Origin: Lantana camara
Taxonomy: Eukaryota > Streptophyta > Magnoliopsida > Lamiales > Verbenaceae
NCBI GenBank assembly: GCA_037501455.1
Contig: CM074858.1
Span: 89,316,501-89,380,500 of the forward strand
Direction of reading: 5' to 3'
DNA: 64,000 bases
In this document: piece after piece, positions 54,927 to 64,000 of the stretch
Layout of the letters: the number at the start of each line of letters is the position of its first letter
Position numbering within the stretch: the first letter of the stretch is position 1
The notes under the pieces: generated by a model
The model's database searches: none
What the model was told of the DNA's origin: nothing
Seen by the model: the letters and a program-made list of their open reading frames with translations, nothing else
Program-made: the position numbers and the translations under genes

Positions 54927-55347
54927 ACAAGTCTTGAACGAGGGCCACCACTCAGTAAGACCCTCGCACGCAATCAAGACTTAGCAAAATCCCCCAAGGG
55001 CGGAAGGATTGTCACAAGTCTTGAACGTGGGCAACCACCCAGTAAGACCCTCGCGTACACTCAAGACTTAGACAAATTCCCCCAAAGCAGAAATTTATAC
55101 AAGTCTTGAGTGGGGGGCAATCTCACAATAAGACCCTCACGACCGCTCAAGACTTAGACAAATTTACAAAGGCAGAAATTTATACAAGTCTTGAGTAGGG
55201 GGGCAATCTCACTATAAGACCCTCACGACCGCTCAAGACTTAGACAAATTTTCATGAGCAAAAACAAAATTTATACAAGTCTGGAGTGGGGGGCAATCTC
55301 ACAATAAGACCCTCACGATCGCTCAAGACTTAGACAAATTTTCATTG
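54927..55347 (+). repeat. TE1 tandem repeat block 2: about 5 x 85-91 bp
   Basis: Units begin 'acaagtcttga' at 54927, 55014, 55099 and 55184, and 'acaagtctgga' at 55275. Each contains 'aagaccctc' and the near-inverse 'ctcaagacttag', so every unit is also an imperfect inverted repeat (aagtcttgag / ctcaagactt). Periods are 87, 85, 85 and 91. Confidence 0.95.
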
Positions 55348-55559
55348 CATCAGAGAAATAAAACATTCACGGAATATGCTACACAGTCTTATTATATGAT
55401 TCATGAATGAACAGAAGAACAAAGTCATGAAAAAAGGGATATTTATTCATTGCAAAGGAGAATTATTACAAAGCAAAGGGCTCAAAGGCCCAGGAAATAC
55501 TATTACAAAAAAGCAGAAAAGCTGAAAAATACACAAGAGGATTGATAAAGGGCAAAGCT

Positions 55560-56971
55560 TCAAGCGGCGGGGGCGATGTCTTCATCAACGATCACTAGGA
55601 TATTCTGAGCCACGGGACCATGGACTGGGCCCTCAGGCTCTTGCTGTTGAGCTTGGGGATCGTTGGGCTCGTCTGCACCGGCATCAGGAGCGTTGGCATT
55701 TTCAGCGGCTAGGACTGGGGCTTCCTCCATGATGGGCGCTTGAGGCTCATCTTCAGGATCATCATCTTGGGCCGCACCCCCTTCCCTATGAGCGTCAGTG
55801 TACTCATCTTGGATCAGTTTCACCAAGAATTCGTACTCCATTTCCGCTATGGCGTCCGCGGGGTCGTTGGGGTCCTCATCCACCTCCTCACAGCGCTCGT
55901 TGAACATGAGCCCCGTGCCCTCAGCTCCCTTCATTGCCGGATCCGTCAGCCCTTTATGGATGCCCTGATCCACTGCCAAGTTGAAGGCATTTTGGGCCTC
56001 ATCCAAGCAGTGTAACGAGGCCGCGAAATTGAAGGCTTTGGAGTGGCAGAACTTGATTAGCGCCTCCTTGTTCGCACGCTCTAAGCTTCGAGGCCACTCG
56101 TGGACGGCGTCGTTGAATTTCCGCTCGGCCTCCAAAGCCCTCGCCTTCCAGCTTTCCCTCTCCGCCTCGGCCTTCTGGCACCGCTCGTTGGCCTGGGCCA
56201 GCTGGTTGCCCAAACCAATGCGAGCGCCGTCCACCGCCACAAAATCCTCCTTCAGCTTTCCCAGCTCCTCCTCAGTCATGTTGTACAAATCCTTGAGGGA
56301 TTCATACTTGGCAATTTCTGCGTCTAGCTCCGATTGGATATGAGCCGGGTCATTCGAGCGGGCCATCTTCTTGTATTTGGCCTTGCGCTCGGCGTAAGTG
56401 GAGGCTCGCATTTGCACGTTCCGGAGCCGGGGAAGAACTTGCTGCATAATTGAGGGGAAAAGTGTTAGCCAAAAAAATGGCAATTTACAGAAATAAGTAA
56501 AGAAAGCAAAGAGTGAAGACTTACAGAAATTAGAGCGTGGGCAGTATCGAGGGTCACCTTCTCCACAGACTCACTGTAGAGATGCCTGTGGTCCTCCGAG
56601 AACTGGGCTTTGTTGTAAAGGTTCTCGGTGACAGCCTGGGCGAGCGTGCCAGGCCTCAACAAAACCGGCCCGTCGTCGGGGGCACCTGTGTAATCCCTGT
56701 CCCCTCGTCGGGGGAATGCCAATGCGTGTTCCTCCTCTGAAGAGGAAGTTTCTCCCTCGCCCCTGGGGCCCTTAACTACTTGCTTCCCTTTGCCTTGGAT
56801 TGCCGCAGAATCGGGCATCCTCTTCCTCTTGCGGGAAGGCCTACTTGCGGTCGGGGGAACCTCAGTTATCGCCAGGGTGGTTACTGGCCTCGGTTGTTCT
56901 GCAGCCATGGGGGGTTGAACATCGCTCGCTCTCTCTGAAGAAGACCGCCCCCTGGTCTCCCTGCTGGCCAC
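55560..56971 (-). CDS. TE1 antisense gene, exons 2 (3' part) and 3: coiled-coil acidic protein
   Basis: Two open frames meet at a clean intron: donor GTAAGT at 56524 and acceptor TGCAG ending at 56442 (83 bases, pyrimidine-rich before the acceptor, phase 0). The upstream frame (to 56525) is basic and serine-rich ('SRKRKRMPDSAAIQGKGKQV') with an acidic patch. It is open from just after a TGA at 56984-56986. The exon after the intron (56441-55560, 294 codons) is rich in K, E, A and R with coiled-coil character ('LDAEIAKYESLKDLYNMTEE', 'AERESWKARALEAERKFNDA') and ends in an acidic, proline-rich tail 'EDIAPAA'. No enzyme motif is visible. TE2 has a related arrangement at 11461-12375. It probably belongs to one gene with 57292-58392. 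Confidence 0.75.
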
Positions 56972-57291
56972 TCTACGCTCCCCTCAGCCACGAGGGGGTT
57001 GGACTTCAGGATTGGCGCTCGAACTGGCGCCGCTACGAGCGTCCCGGTTGGTACGGTTACGAGGGCGTTGCTGCTCGCGCTGCTGGTCCCCCTGTGGGGC
57101 TTGGTTCCTGTTAGCATGGGCGAAACAAGCGGCTTGACGGATCCCTCCTGCCATTTCTAATATAGCGGCTCCTGCAAAAGGGAAAATTTCAAGGGTTACA
57201 AATCCTTAGACAAGAATTGTTAAGTGTGCAAGTTACAAGTACAGAAAAGCAGTTAGTATTTATTCCTATCTAAAGTTAGTGCCCTAAGAAT

Positions 57292-58392
57292 CTAACCATC
57301 TCTCTCTATGTCACGAGCCGGAGGGTTGTCAAGGAAATAAGGATTGTCAGAGAGGCCGCACAGGAACATGAGCTCCTCATCATCTATCCAATCTTTCGCT
57401 TGAATAAGATGGCCCTCGTCCCTCAGGGTTGCGGCCAGGCTCTTGGCCCAATCTTTAGGGAGTGCTGGTTGTAGCCGGCTCTTTGAAAACGAGCCCCATT
57501 CTGTGGGCACCCCAAAACCCTCTTCTGTTGGGGCCTTAACGAAGATAAACTTTTCTTTCCAGTTGGGGCCATAGGTGCTCGAGGGCGAGTTGATCAGCTT
57601 CATATGGGCCTTCGCCTGAACATAGTAGAAACCCGCCTCAGGAGAAGAACGAGAGGAACTGACCACTTGGAAAAGGGCGTTGAAGTTCCGCGAGTAGGGA
57701 TCGTAGCCCATGCTTCTCATCAGAATCACAAAGCAAGTTAAGAGAGCCAATCCGTTGGGCACGATTTGTGACGGACAGAGGCCCAGATCATTCAACAAAT
57801 GAGCCAACGAGATTGGGATAGGAAATCTCAAGCCTCCCGAACTCACTGCGGCCACGTACACTGCCATCTCCCCAGAAGGCGGATTATTAGCGCGCTCGTG
57901 GCTTTCTGGAATTCTCCACGAATAGCGCTCGTCCCAGTAGATGGGAGCCAGCATCGTTTTTATTTCTCCCAAAGTAACTGTGCTGGGAGTCTCATCAGGC
58001 GTACGCTCGGTAGCTTGGTAGCCTGATCCTTCACCCTCGTGATGTCCTTTGGATTTTTGGGATTTCTTGCCATTTCCCTTATCACGGGCTCTTTCTGAAG
58101 GCCCAGTTATGGCTTCCGCCACTGGAAGCGGATTCGCAACGGCCACGGTCACGGTATGGCGGTGGGGATGTGTGGCACTCTGAGTTATGGGGAGAACAGA
58201 CCCTTGCCTCTCTGCCTCCATAACCAGATTCATCTCCTCAAAAAGAGGATCCGTTCCGCCAGGGTTTCTATCCTCCATAGCCATCACCGCCGCCCCCAAC
58301 TCTTCATCTCTGGGGGAATCGTGGGAAGAAGAACTTTCAGTGGCCATTTCTTGGATTTCACGAGCAAATTCCTCAATATGTTGGTCGGCCAT
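57292..58392 (-). CDS. TE1 antisense gene, exon 1: gypsy-type transposon domain protein
   Basis: A 366-codon frame from 'MADQHIEEFAREIQEMATES' (ATG 58392). The N-terminus is acidic and low-complexity (1-130). Residues about 150-300 form a folded-looking domain, 'YSWRIPESHERANNPP', 'GLRFPIPISLAHLLNDLGLC', 'GFYYVQAKAHMKLINSP' and 'WKEKFIFVKAP', which fits the 'putative gypsy type transposon' family (PF04195-like) known from antisense ORFs of plant Tat elements. Near the stop a donor GT (57296-57295) and an acceptor TTTTGCAG (ending 57172) define a possible 125-base intron that keeps the frame (phase 1) into 57171-56525, broken only by TGA 56984-56986. If spliced, this is exon 1 of a three-exon gene. 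A TATAAATA box lies 264 bases upstream. Function is unknown. Confidence 0.78.
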   Translation of the reverse strand: MADQHIEEFAREIQEMATESSSSHDSPRDEELGAAVMAMEDRNPGGTDPLFEEMNLVMEAERQGSVLPITQSATHPHRHTVTVAVANPLPVAEAITGPSERARDKGNGKKSQKSKGHHEGEGSGYQATERTPDETPSTVTLGEIKTMLAPIYWDERYSWRIPESHERANNPPSGEMAVYVAAVSSGGLRFPIPISLAHLLNDLGLCPSQIVPNGLALLTCFVILMRSMGYDPYSRNFNALFQVVSSSRSSPEAGFYYVQAKAHMKLINSPSSTYGPNWKEKFIFVKAPTEEGFGVPTEWGSFSKSRLQPALPKDWAKSLAATLRDEGHLIQAKDWIDDEELMFLCGLSDNPYFLDNPPARDIERDG

Positions 58393-58655
58393 GGCAGAGA
58401 CTGGGATTTGGAAGTTTTCCGGAAAGAGATTAAGGTTCAGAAAGGCGAAAAATCTAAGGGGTTACGAAATCCTAAAGTCCGAATCTACGGTTAGCAAAGT
58501 TAGAAAATTACACTGGAGATTTACCTTGAAGGTTTCTGGGAAAACTGGAGAAGAGGTTGAAGATGCCCTAAGAACTGGAATGCGAGAGAATTCTTTTTGC
58601 AAAGGATGCTTGGAAGTTCTGGATGCGTAAAGAGTAGCAAGATTTCAGAATCCCG

Positions 58656-58663
58656 TATTTATA
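58656..58663 (-). promoter_or_regulatory. TATA box of the TE1 antisense gene
   Basis: The minus strand reads CCCTATAAATACGGG, a textbook plant TATA context. It lies 264 bases upstream of the ATG at 58392 and inside the element, upstream of the 3' LTR. TE2 has the same arrangement (9855-9862). Confidence 0.7.
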
Positions 58664-58990
58664 GGGATGGGAGTTGGTACCGTTTTCGGCAATAAATTCA
58701 AAATGGTAATCATTTCCTGCCTAGGAAACCGCCCACTTTATGGAACCGGCACATGCTTCCCAATGCTCACGCGCCCCACGCGCACCCGCATTTAATGCTC
58801 TGACGTTTCGAGTGCTTCAGAATAGTACAGCATTTAATGCAGAAGTGATACGAACGGTCAATTGAAGAGACCGCATTAATGGCGCATTCAGAGGAAAAAT
58901 TGCTCAACACGCCAAGTCCTATACGAGCGTTGCATGCAAGAGATTGAGCGTGTCAAAATTCTACAGTCCTTATCACTAAGGACTACAGAA
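58664..58990. other. TE1 region upstream of the antisense promoter
   Basis: About 330 bases between the antisense TATA box and the polypurine tract. No ORF is supported. It contains 'gcatttaatg' direct repeats (58789, 58832) and 'gcgccccacgcgcacccgc' near 58770. Confidence 0.6.
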
Positions 58991-59003
58991 TTGGGGGGCA
59001 AAA
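58991..59003 (+). other. TE1 polypurine tract
   Basis: 'TTGGGGGGCAAAA' lies directly before the 3' LTR start TGATGGGG. Confidence 0.85.
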
Positions 59004-59814
59004 TGATGGGGTCAAAATACGATCGTCCCACGTTAAGACACGTGGCATCACCGAGATGATGACATCTGTCTCCCCAAGGCTGCACCCATCAGCCCACGAG
59101 CGCTAAGCGCAACGAGCGCAATCCTTCTTCAGGAGTTAAGCCCAACGAGCGCTGTCACTCCCACGAGCGTCCTACATACTAAAGGATTGGTACGCCCACG
59201 TGCCAAGGGAGCCCTCTTCGAGCTTCACACTCCCTCAGAGTGGCCTCCCCTATCGGCTCGTCATTTGAACTGAAGCCTTCGTTCCCCTCAGCGGATGTCT
59301 TGGCTTCCAGTACTCCAGGTTGACACGAGCGTGCTCTCAAGCCCTCGTTACCAACCGCCCACATGGCTCTCTGACACAACGTACATGCCCGCGTACCTGC
59401 CACTGTTGCCAGCACTAACTTTTGGCCGCTTTTGCAGAAGATTCCTCCTAGGTTTCTCTCTCACAGCGCCACGTGTTAGGGCAACATTCGGCCAGGACCA
59501 CTTGAGGCAAATGACCAAAGGGCCCTTGACCCTCAACTATAAATAGCTAAAGTCATCTTCTACACAAGTAAGCTTTCTTCATCACGGCAACTGTGACTGA
59601 ACTTACATTTCTTCATACATTGAACTGACTTGAGCGTCGGAGAGCCAAACTAGGTATCACCCCCAGTTCCCCCAGCTTGGCCTTCTGACTTTCCTTGTGC
59701 TTGTCCCAACAGGTTGAACCCCTTTCTCATTTCCGGCGAAGCTCCGGTGGTTTCCTCCACAAATACAAATAGTAAAGTGATCGGATTCGGATCCACCCAT
59801 TCCCGAACCCATCA
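59004..59814 (+). repeat. TE1 3' LTR (811 bp)
   Basis: It pairs with 47192-48002. Ends are TGATGGGG and ACCCATCA, followed by the target duplication atatc (59815-59819). The TATA box copy is at 59538-59545. Small frames within both LTRs are not genes. Confidence 0.97.
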
Positions 59815-60245
59815 ATATCCTAACGTTGTTAGGATAAGATATTAATTAGTTTATTTATTTATGAAATAAATAAAGATAATATCTAGTTTATTTGTTTAAA
59901 TAAAAGTATAAGTCACAATTTATTTATTTATGAAATAAATAAATATGAGATAATATCCTAAAGTAGTTAGGATAATGATTTAATTAATAATAGGAGTATT
60001 AATTAATTATATCTTAACTACGTTAAACAAGAAACCAGATTTTTAGAACTGATAAAAATTCTTCTCTCATCAGTTAGTTATTTTGAGATAAAAGAGAAAG
60101 AGTCTTCTCTTCTCTCTATTCCGAATAATAAGAAAATAATAGAAATCAAAATTTTGTCATATAAAAAGGAGTTGGAATATATCTTTTGGGTTTATACGTG
60201 AGTTTTTCTCACGCGTCAAACTGGGTTCTGCAAAAGTGGAAAAAC

Positions 60246-60292
60246 TCTCTCTCTCTCTCTCTCTCCCCCCCCCCCCCCCCTCTCTCTCTCTC
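60246..60292. repeat. (CT)n / poly-C / (CT)n microsatellite
   Basis: CT repeats flank a run of about 15 C in the right half of copia LTR D. The region is error-prone in sequencing. Confidence 0.9.
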
Positions 60293-60605
60293 GTTTTAGT
60301 TTCTTTCAATACACAATCAACAGTACTAGTATACTCACTGGATTGATTTCATCCTAGATTGGTGTGGATACATTCTAGAGGAATTCTACGTTGAATTTTT
60401 AAAGAAAGAAAAGAACCATTCGAGGGGCAAGGATTCACCACCGCTTGAAGAACAAATTAGGCTGACTCATATCATTTCAAGAAAGACTAAATTGTAGCAA
60501 ATTCTTGAAAACCCCTTTTTGCTTTGGAATAAAAATTGCAAGCTATCGGTCCTCTTGCCGGAGAATTTTTAATCTTCCGCTACTTCTGACTCGTGTTTTC
60601 CAACA

Positions 60606-60674
60606 ATAACATCATTGTTGTCGTTCGATTTCTGGCTAACTTAGAGTTAAGTTCAACTCAATAACAAGGCTCTC
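60606..60674. other. Short spacer between copia LTR D and a chromovirus LTR
   Basis: It begins with the target duplication ataac of LTR D, so it continues the sequence left of 45664. It ends with ctctc before the next LTR, the candidate target duplication for that element. No gene is seen. Confidence 0.6.
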
Positions 60675-63600
60675 TGTAGCACCCCGCACGGTGGGTCACC
60701 ACATCCCCCGCACCTAAGCCCAATCCATATACGAGATGGGAAACCCGTATATGAACCAAGCAGAGGCGAATGGAAGACAGACAAACACACACCTAAGCTA
60801 GATGGAATGTAGACCCTGCAAATAAACACAATCACATAAAAAAACATTTGTGTATGCGGAAGTGGAACATTCATTCAAATATCAAAATACAAGCAGCAGG
60901 TGATGGGTTCAACTAGCATAGATACCTAATCCCGAATAATACCACAATCATAAATGCAAAGGGGTTCAATCTGAGCCCTAGAATCCTACCCCGAAATTCA
61001 AATACATAAAATAATAATTCTTACATAATCATACTAACATATTTTTAAAAAATTCAAGTCGTATGGAATGTAGAAGACTCAAACTTAACAAAGGACTCGA
61101 CAGACTCCAGGACACGACTCACTCCACCTAGTACGAACCCCACTAAAAACAAAAGGGGAGAGGGGTCAGTCACACGGACTGAGTGAGGGGCTACCCACAC
61201 ACGCTACATATATATAGAGCAAAGCACGTATAACATACAATGTTCATGAACTCAGGGATAGTTTTTGCACACTAAACATTTACACGTGATACATATATAT
61301 TGGGGTTTCTTATCAAAACAGACAAAGACATAAGGTATCGAAATCTTACGTGCAAAACATAACTTAAGGTATCAAATCTTTCCAAAACATATCCAACTTT
61401 AACTTACTTTCAAAAGATTCATATTTTAACTTAATTAAAAGTCTATCCCCGTTTCACGAACTTAACAGTGCATATATACATAACTCGGCGGGTACGAGTA
61501 CCGAATCCCATCCTAGGCCCCTCTGATTAATCATACAAAACAAAACAAAACATAACATAGCATACATATCATACATACCTCCTTCCTCGGTTATGGAAGG
61601 GTTACGCAAACCTAACCATCCATACAGACGAGGGGAGCGCGAACACTCAAACCCTCAGGTTCCCGTCCCCCTACCAAACCTCTTGGCGGGTTCAGGGTTG
61701 GTCCTTTCAAACTTGGAGAATGTGCATAGGGGTGATAACCGGCAACCCCATGGCCGTCCCGGGTCTCTCTTACCCACAACTTTGGGCCCGTTATACCAAA
61801 ACTTATGATAATGGAGCATATCATAACCCGTTACAGAACATAACGTAACATAACTTATATATAAACCTTACCTTGCAACAACTATACTATACATACCTCT
61901 TCGTGTCAAATCCATAACATATCCATAGCTCATAGCTCTCGGCTCGTAAGAGGCACATGGTTTGAAGCATAGTTTGATGTTGCAATTAAACATATCATAA
62001 TAAACCAAAACAAGCGTGCATAGGCTTGTACATAGCGTATCATACTTGCAAGACTTATCACATTCATATACTTACATATTTCGCACATATTTACTTATAC
62101 TTAAGGTTATAATTCACGTACATAGAAAACGAACACATTTCATAGGGTTTAACTATAACCTAGCCTCACCATATACCAACGGAACAGGGAATAAGACGAT
62201 TGATCCACCCCGAAATCAACACGGCTAACGAGATACCACCCCGGGTATACCTGAACAAACTCAAGCCAAAACACAAAGCTTAGACCCAAAGATGAACCAT
62301 GTAGATGCACGGCGTATGCATAAACACTTAAGAGAGGCAAACACATAGGCAAGGTTCATATTCAAACTCATTTCACACAAAGAAGTGCATTTCACAGAGT
62401 GGAGATGTATGACAAGCTGTATATGTGCTTCGTGGTAACAATTCACATTACTTAAGCAACATAAAAATGCATATAAGAACAAATACATACACATACATAT
62501 GATATAACAAGTTAGGAACGAGTTCAAAGGTGAAAAGTGCAAGAAAAGCGGAAGAAAAGCATAAGAAATGGTCCCGAGCAAAAACGGGAAAGTTGGAATT
62601 TTTTTTCAAAACGGACAAGCTATAGGAAAATGGTTATAACTGGAGTCTGAGAAATGGGAATTAAGTTTTGTTTCTTGGAAATAAAAATAGACACACACAT
62701 ATTTCCAATGGTATATGGCTTAAATCATGGTCCAAAGCGAGCCGAGAATGGCGTAGGTTTGAAGTTGGACAAAAGCAGAATTTCGGCGAAATGGCAACAC
62801 ACAATTCAAATGGTTATATCTCACAATCTAGAATGAATTTTAAGGTGATTCTAATTAGAGAATGTTCTAGACTCAAAAGGTTTTTACAGTAAAAAATTTA
62901 GGCAAAATAGAGCACGTAAGAGGGTATCGCGGAGGCCACAAAATTGCACTGGAAGCCAGTCGCTGCCTCTAAGGCAAGACAGAAACTCTCTCAGCATGAC
63001 GGTCGCGGCCGTGACACTTTCATGCCTAAAAACGGTCACGGGCGTGACCAAGCTTTCATCCATGGTGACTTCTACGTGGGGAGGTTTCGAACCTCCCCAA
63101 AACCCATCTTAAACCCCAACAAACAGTAGAAAACGAACATATAACATCAAATAACACATATTGAACACATTAGAGCACAAATCGGACACTGAAACGAGCC
63201 CGAACACCCAAACACACGAAACCCACACTATTCATCTCCTTCTCCAAATAGCCACAAAGACAAGGAATCATACCACAAAATGCACGTAGAATCAAAGCAC
63301 GTAATGAAAGGAATACAATGGTTACCTTGGTTCTTCGAAAGGATGGTCGGACGGGGCATAAGCTCGAGCCAAAACTTGAATGGCCAAGGGAGCTTTCTTC
63401 TCTTCTCTCTTGCCTTGTGCTTTGATCGATCAAAATAGAGAGAGGAAGGATATTTTTAGCCTTTAAGGGCTGAAACGGGTAGGGTCAAACGGTATCCGGT
63501 CAATTCGGATTGGATTTTAAAACGATAGGGCGATGAAACGGCTTTAGAAAAATAAAAGGTTAATTTCATTAAATCCGAATCGTCGAAACAAACTCAATGA

Positions 63601-63842
63601 CAAGGTCGAAATTCGCATTTGAATTCCCAAGCTCAAGGTAGCCACGAGGGCTAAAACTTATAATTAGGTCCCTAATTTACAAATATTGGACGATTGAGTC
63701 CAAGTACATTTAATTAAATCCTAATGCGCATATAACTAAAATAGATTACAAATTGACACATAAGGTATGCGAATCACACAATTACTAAATTAAACTCTCC
63801 CGAGACGTCGTACCTGGATTACCGAGAAGACGGGGTGTCACA
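60675..63842 (-). repeat. Chromovirus (Tekay-like) 3' LTR, 3,168 bp; element continues off the right edge
   Basis: The minus strand starts TGTGACACCCCGTC at 63842, immediately after a purine-rich tract, and ends GGGGTGCTACA at 60675. Family blocks are present: 'ggactgagtgaggggc' (61177), 'ggaagggttacgcaa', 'gggctgaaacgggt' (63468) and 'gattttaaaacgataggg'. A palindrome pair lies at 63001-63049. The several short frames of 60-106 codons inside it show no domain and are not supported as genes. Because the polypurine tract is on its right, this is the 3' LTR of a minus-strand element whose body lies right of the window. Confidence 0.88.
63001..63049. repeat. Palindrome pair in the right-edge chromovirus LTR
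   Basis: GGTCACGGGCGTGACC at 63034-63049 has 6-base arms around a GGGC centre. A related GGTCGCGGCCGTGAC lies at 63001-63015. The centre resembles the arrays at 41141 and 22203; the arms are different. Confidence 0.85.
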
Positions 63843-64000
63843 AACTCCCCCCTCCCCCCCTTAAGAGAACATAGTCCCCAAGTTCGCATGCTCGAGTTTC
63901 AAGCTCGAACAACTTTCCGTATTCACCCAAGTTTGAGGTTCATGACGTCCCGACAAGGGTTAGCTAGAGAAAGGTCTTCAAGCATAAGGGGTTTGAATTC
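63843..64000 (-). other. Polypurine tract and 3' end of a chromovirus body
   Basis: The forward strand is 'aactcccccctccccccc' then 'ttaagagaacatagtcccca'. On the minus strand this reads GGGGACTATGTTCTCTTAAG and a G-rich purine tract, the same layout as the G1 pol end at 22872-22905. The rest has no clear coding frame in the 158 bases available. Confidence 0.7.

Larger units (their letters stand above)
54291..55559. other. TE1 convergent region between pol and the antisense gene
   Basis: No ORF is supported. It holds two tandem repeat arrays (annotated separately) and must contain the 3' ends or poly(A) sites of both the pol RNA and the antisense RNA. Confidence 0.7.
47192..59814 (+). mobile_element. 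TE1: young, nearly intact Tat-type gypsy retrotransposon (12,623 bp)
   Basis: Two 811-bp LTRs (47192-48002, 59004-59814) begin TGATGGGG and end ACCCATCA, flanked by a perfect target duplication atatc. I count five differences between them. The interior has a primer site, gag-pol (48093-54290, one stop codon in gag), two tandem repeat blocks (54598-55347), an antisense multi-exon gene (58392-55560) with its own TATA box, and a polypurine tract (58991-59003). The second, archaeal-type RNase H and the antisense gene place it in the Tat lineage (Retand/TatV-like; exact clade not determined). It is inserted in copia LTR D. Confidence 0.97.
45664..60605 (+). mobile_element. Copia solo LTR D, split by TE1
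   Basis: The left half is 45664-47191 and the right half 59815-60605 (about 2.3 kb together). It begins with a decayed terminus ('ttttttggaataatactcta' against TGTTAGGAATAGTGCCCTA) and ends 'gttttccaaca'. The flanks ataat (45659-45663) and ataac (60606-60610) form a near-perfect target duplication. It follows the copia LTR block order, with extra AATTAATT-rich repeats at 46850-47180, and carries ACGTG words near 46795-46835. A CT/C microsatellite lies at 60246-60292. TE1 is inserted at atatc (47187-47191 / 59815-59819). Confidence 0.82.

Noticed and set aside
57292..58392. Host gene captured by TE1
   Set aside because: A related protein is found in the same place in TE2, and such antisense ORFs are known in Tat elements, so it belongs to the element.
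45664..60605. Endogenous pararetrovirus
   Set aside because: The protein-coding part has LTRs, a target duplication and integrase with a D-D-35-E core, which pararetroviruses lack; no movement protein was seen.
61593..63433. Small genes in the right-edge region
   Set aside because: All frames are 60-106 codons, overlap on both strands, show no domain and lie inside a chromovirus LTR.

Overview
The window is nuclear DNA from a large-genome flowering plant. It is made almost entirely of nested LTR retrotransposons: Ty1/copia with 1.9-2.3 kb LTRs, Ty3/gypsy of the chromovirus (Tekay-like) and Tat types, and one CACTA DNA transposon. The plant assignment rests on plant-specific features: Tat elements with a second (archaeal-type) RNase H and extra antisense genes, initiator-Met-tRNA primer sites, and a CACTA element with 13-bp CACTACAAAAAAA ends. 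I found no convincing host gene, no tRNA or rRNA gene and no CRISPR. The species cannot be named from this sequence.

Layout. 1-4161: a chromovirus LTR end (1-552) abuts two incomplete copia LTRs (C1 553-2421, C2 2422-4161). 4162-5306: short unassigned DNA, then a decayed plant-transposon-protein ORF. 5300-8872: broken copia pol pieces split by a chromovirus solo LTR (5347-7990, TSD gcctc) and a copia LTR scrap. 8873-20361: an old Tat element on the minus strand (TE2, TSD gatag) with a copia solo LTR (17124-19114) in its gag. 20612-44734: a decayed chromovirus on the minus strand (G1), cut up by a full-length copia element (CF, 22986-35263, TSD atatc, itself holding a CACTA element at 31006-33255), a copia solo LTR (38126-40066) and a chromovirus solo LTR (40354-42696, TSD agcac). 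44735-45663: part of another chromovirus LTR. 45664-60605: a copia solo LTR (D) split by the best preserved element, a Tat retrotransposon TE1 (47192-59814, TSD atatc, LTRs differing at about 5 of 811 bases). 60675-63842: a chromovirus LTR whose body runs off the right edge.

TE1 works as a unit: the LTR promoter (TATAAATA at 47726) drives gag-pol rightward (one stop codon in gag, then a 1,610-residue pol with protease, RT, RNase H, archaeal-type RNase H and integrase), while a separate TATAAATA box (58656-58663, minus strand) sits upstream of a multi-exon antisense gene (58392-55560) that converges on pol. Two tandem repeat blocks lie between the 3' ends of the two genes. TE2 has the same plan in mirror image, including the TATA box and a related antisense gene, so the plan is an old property of this lineage.

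The most unusual signal is a set of short GC-rich palindrome arrays. Four chromovirus LTRs each carry palindromes at a similar place, about 0.65-1.1 kb from the LTR 5' end, with different arm sequences in each LTR but preserved self-complementarity. Within arrays the outermost base pair changes on both sides together. Similar GC hairpins occur in the leader of the copia element CF.
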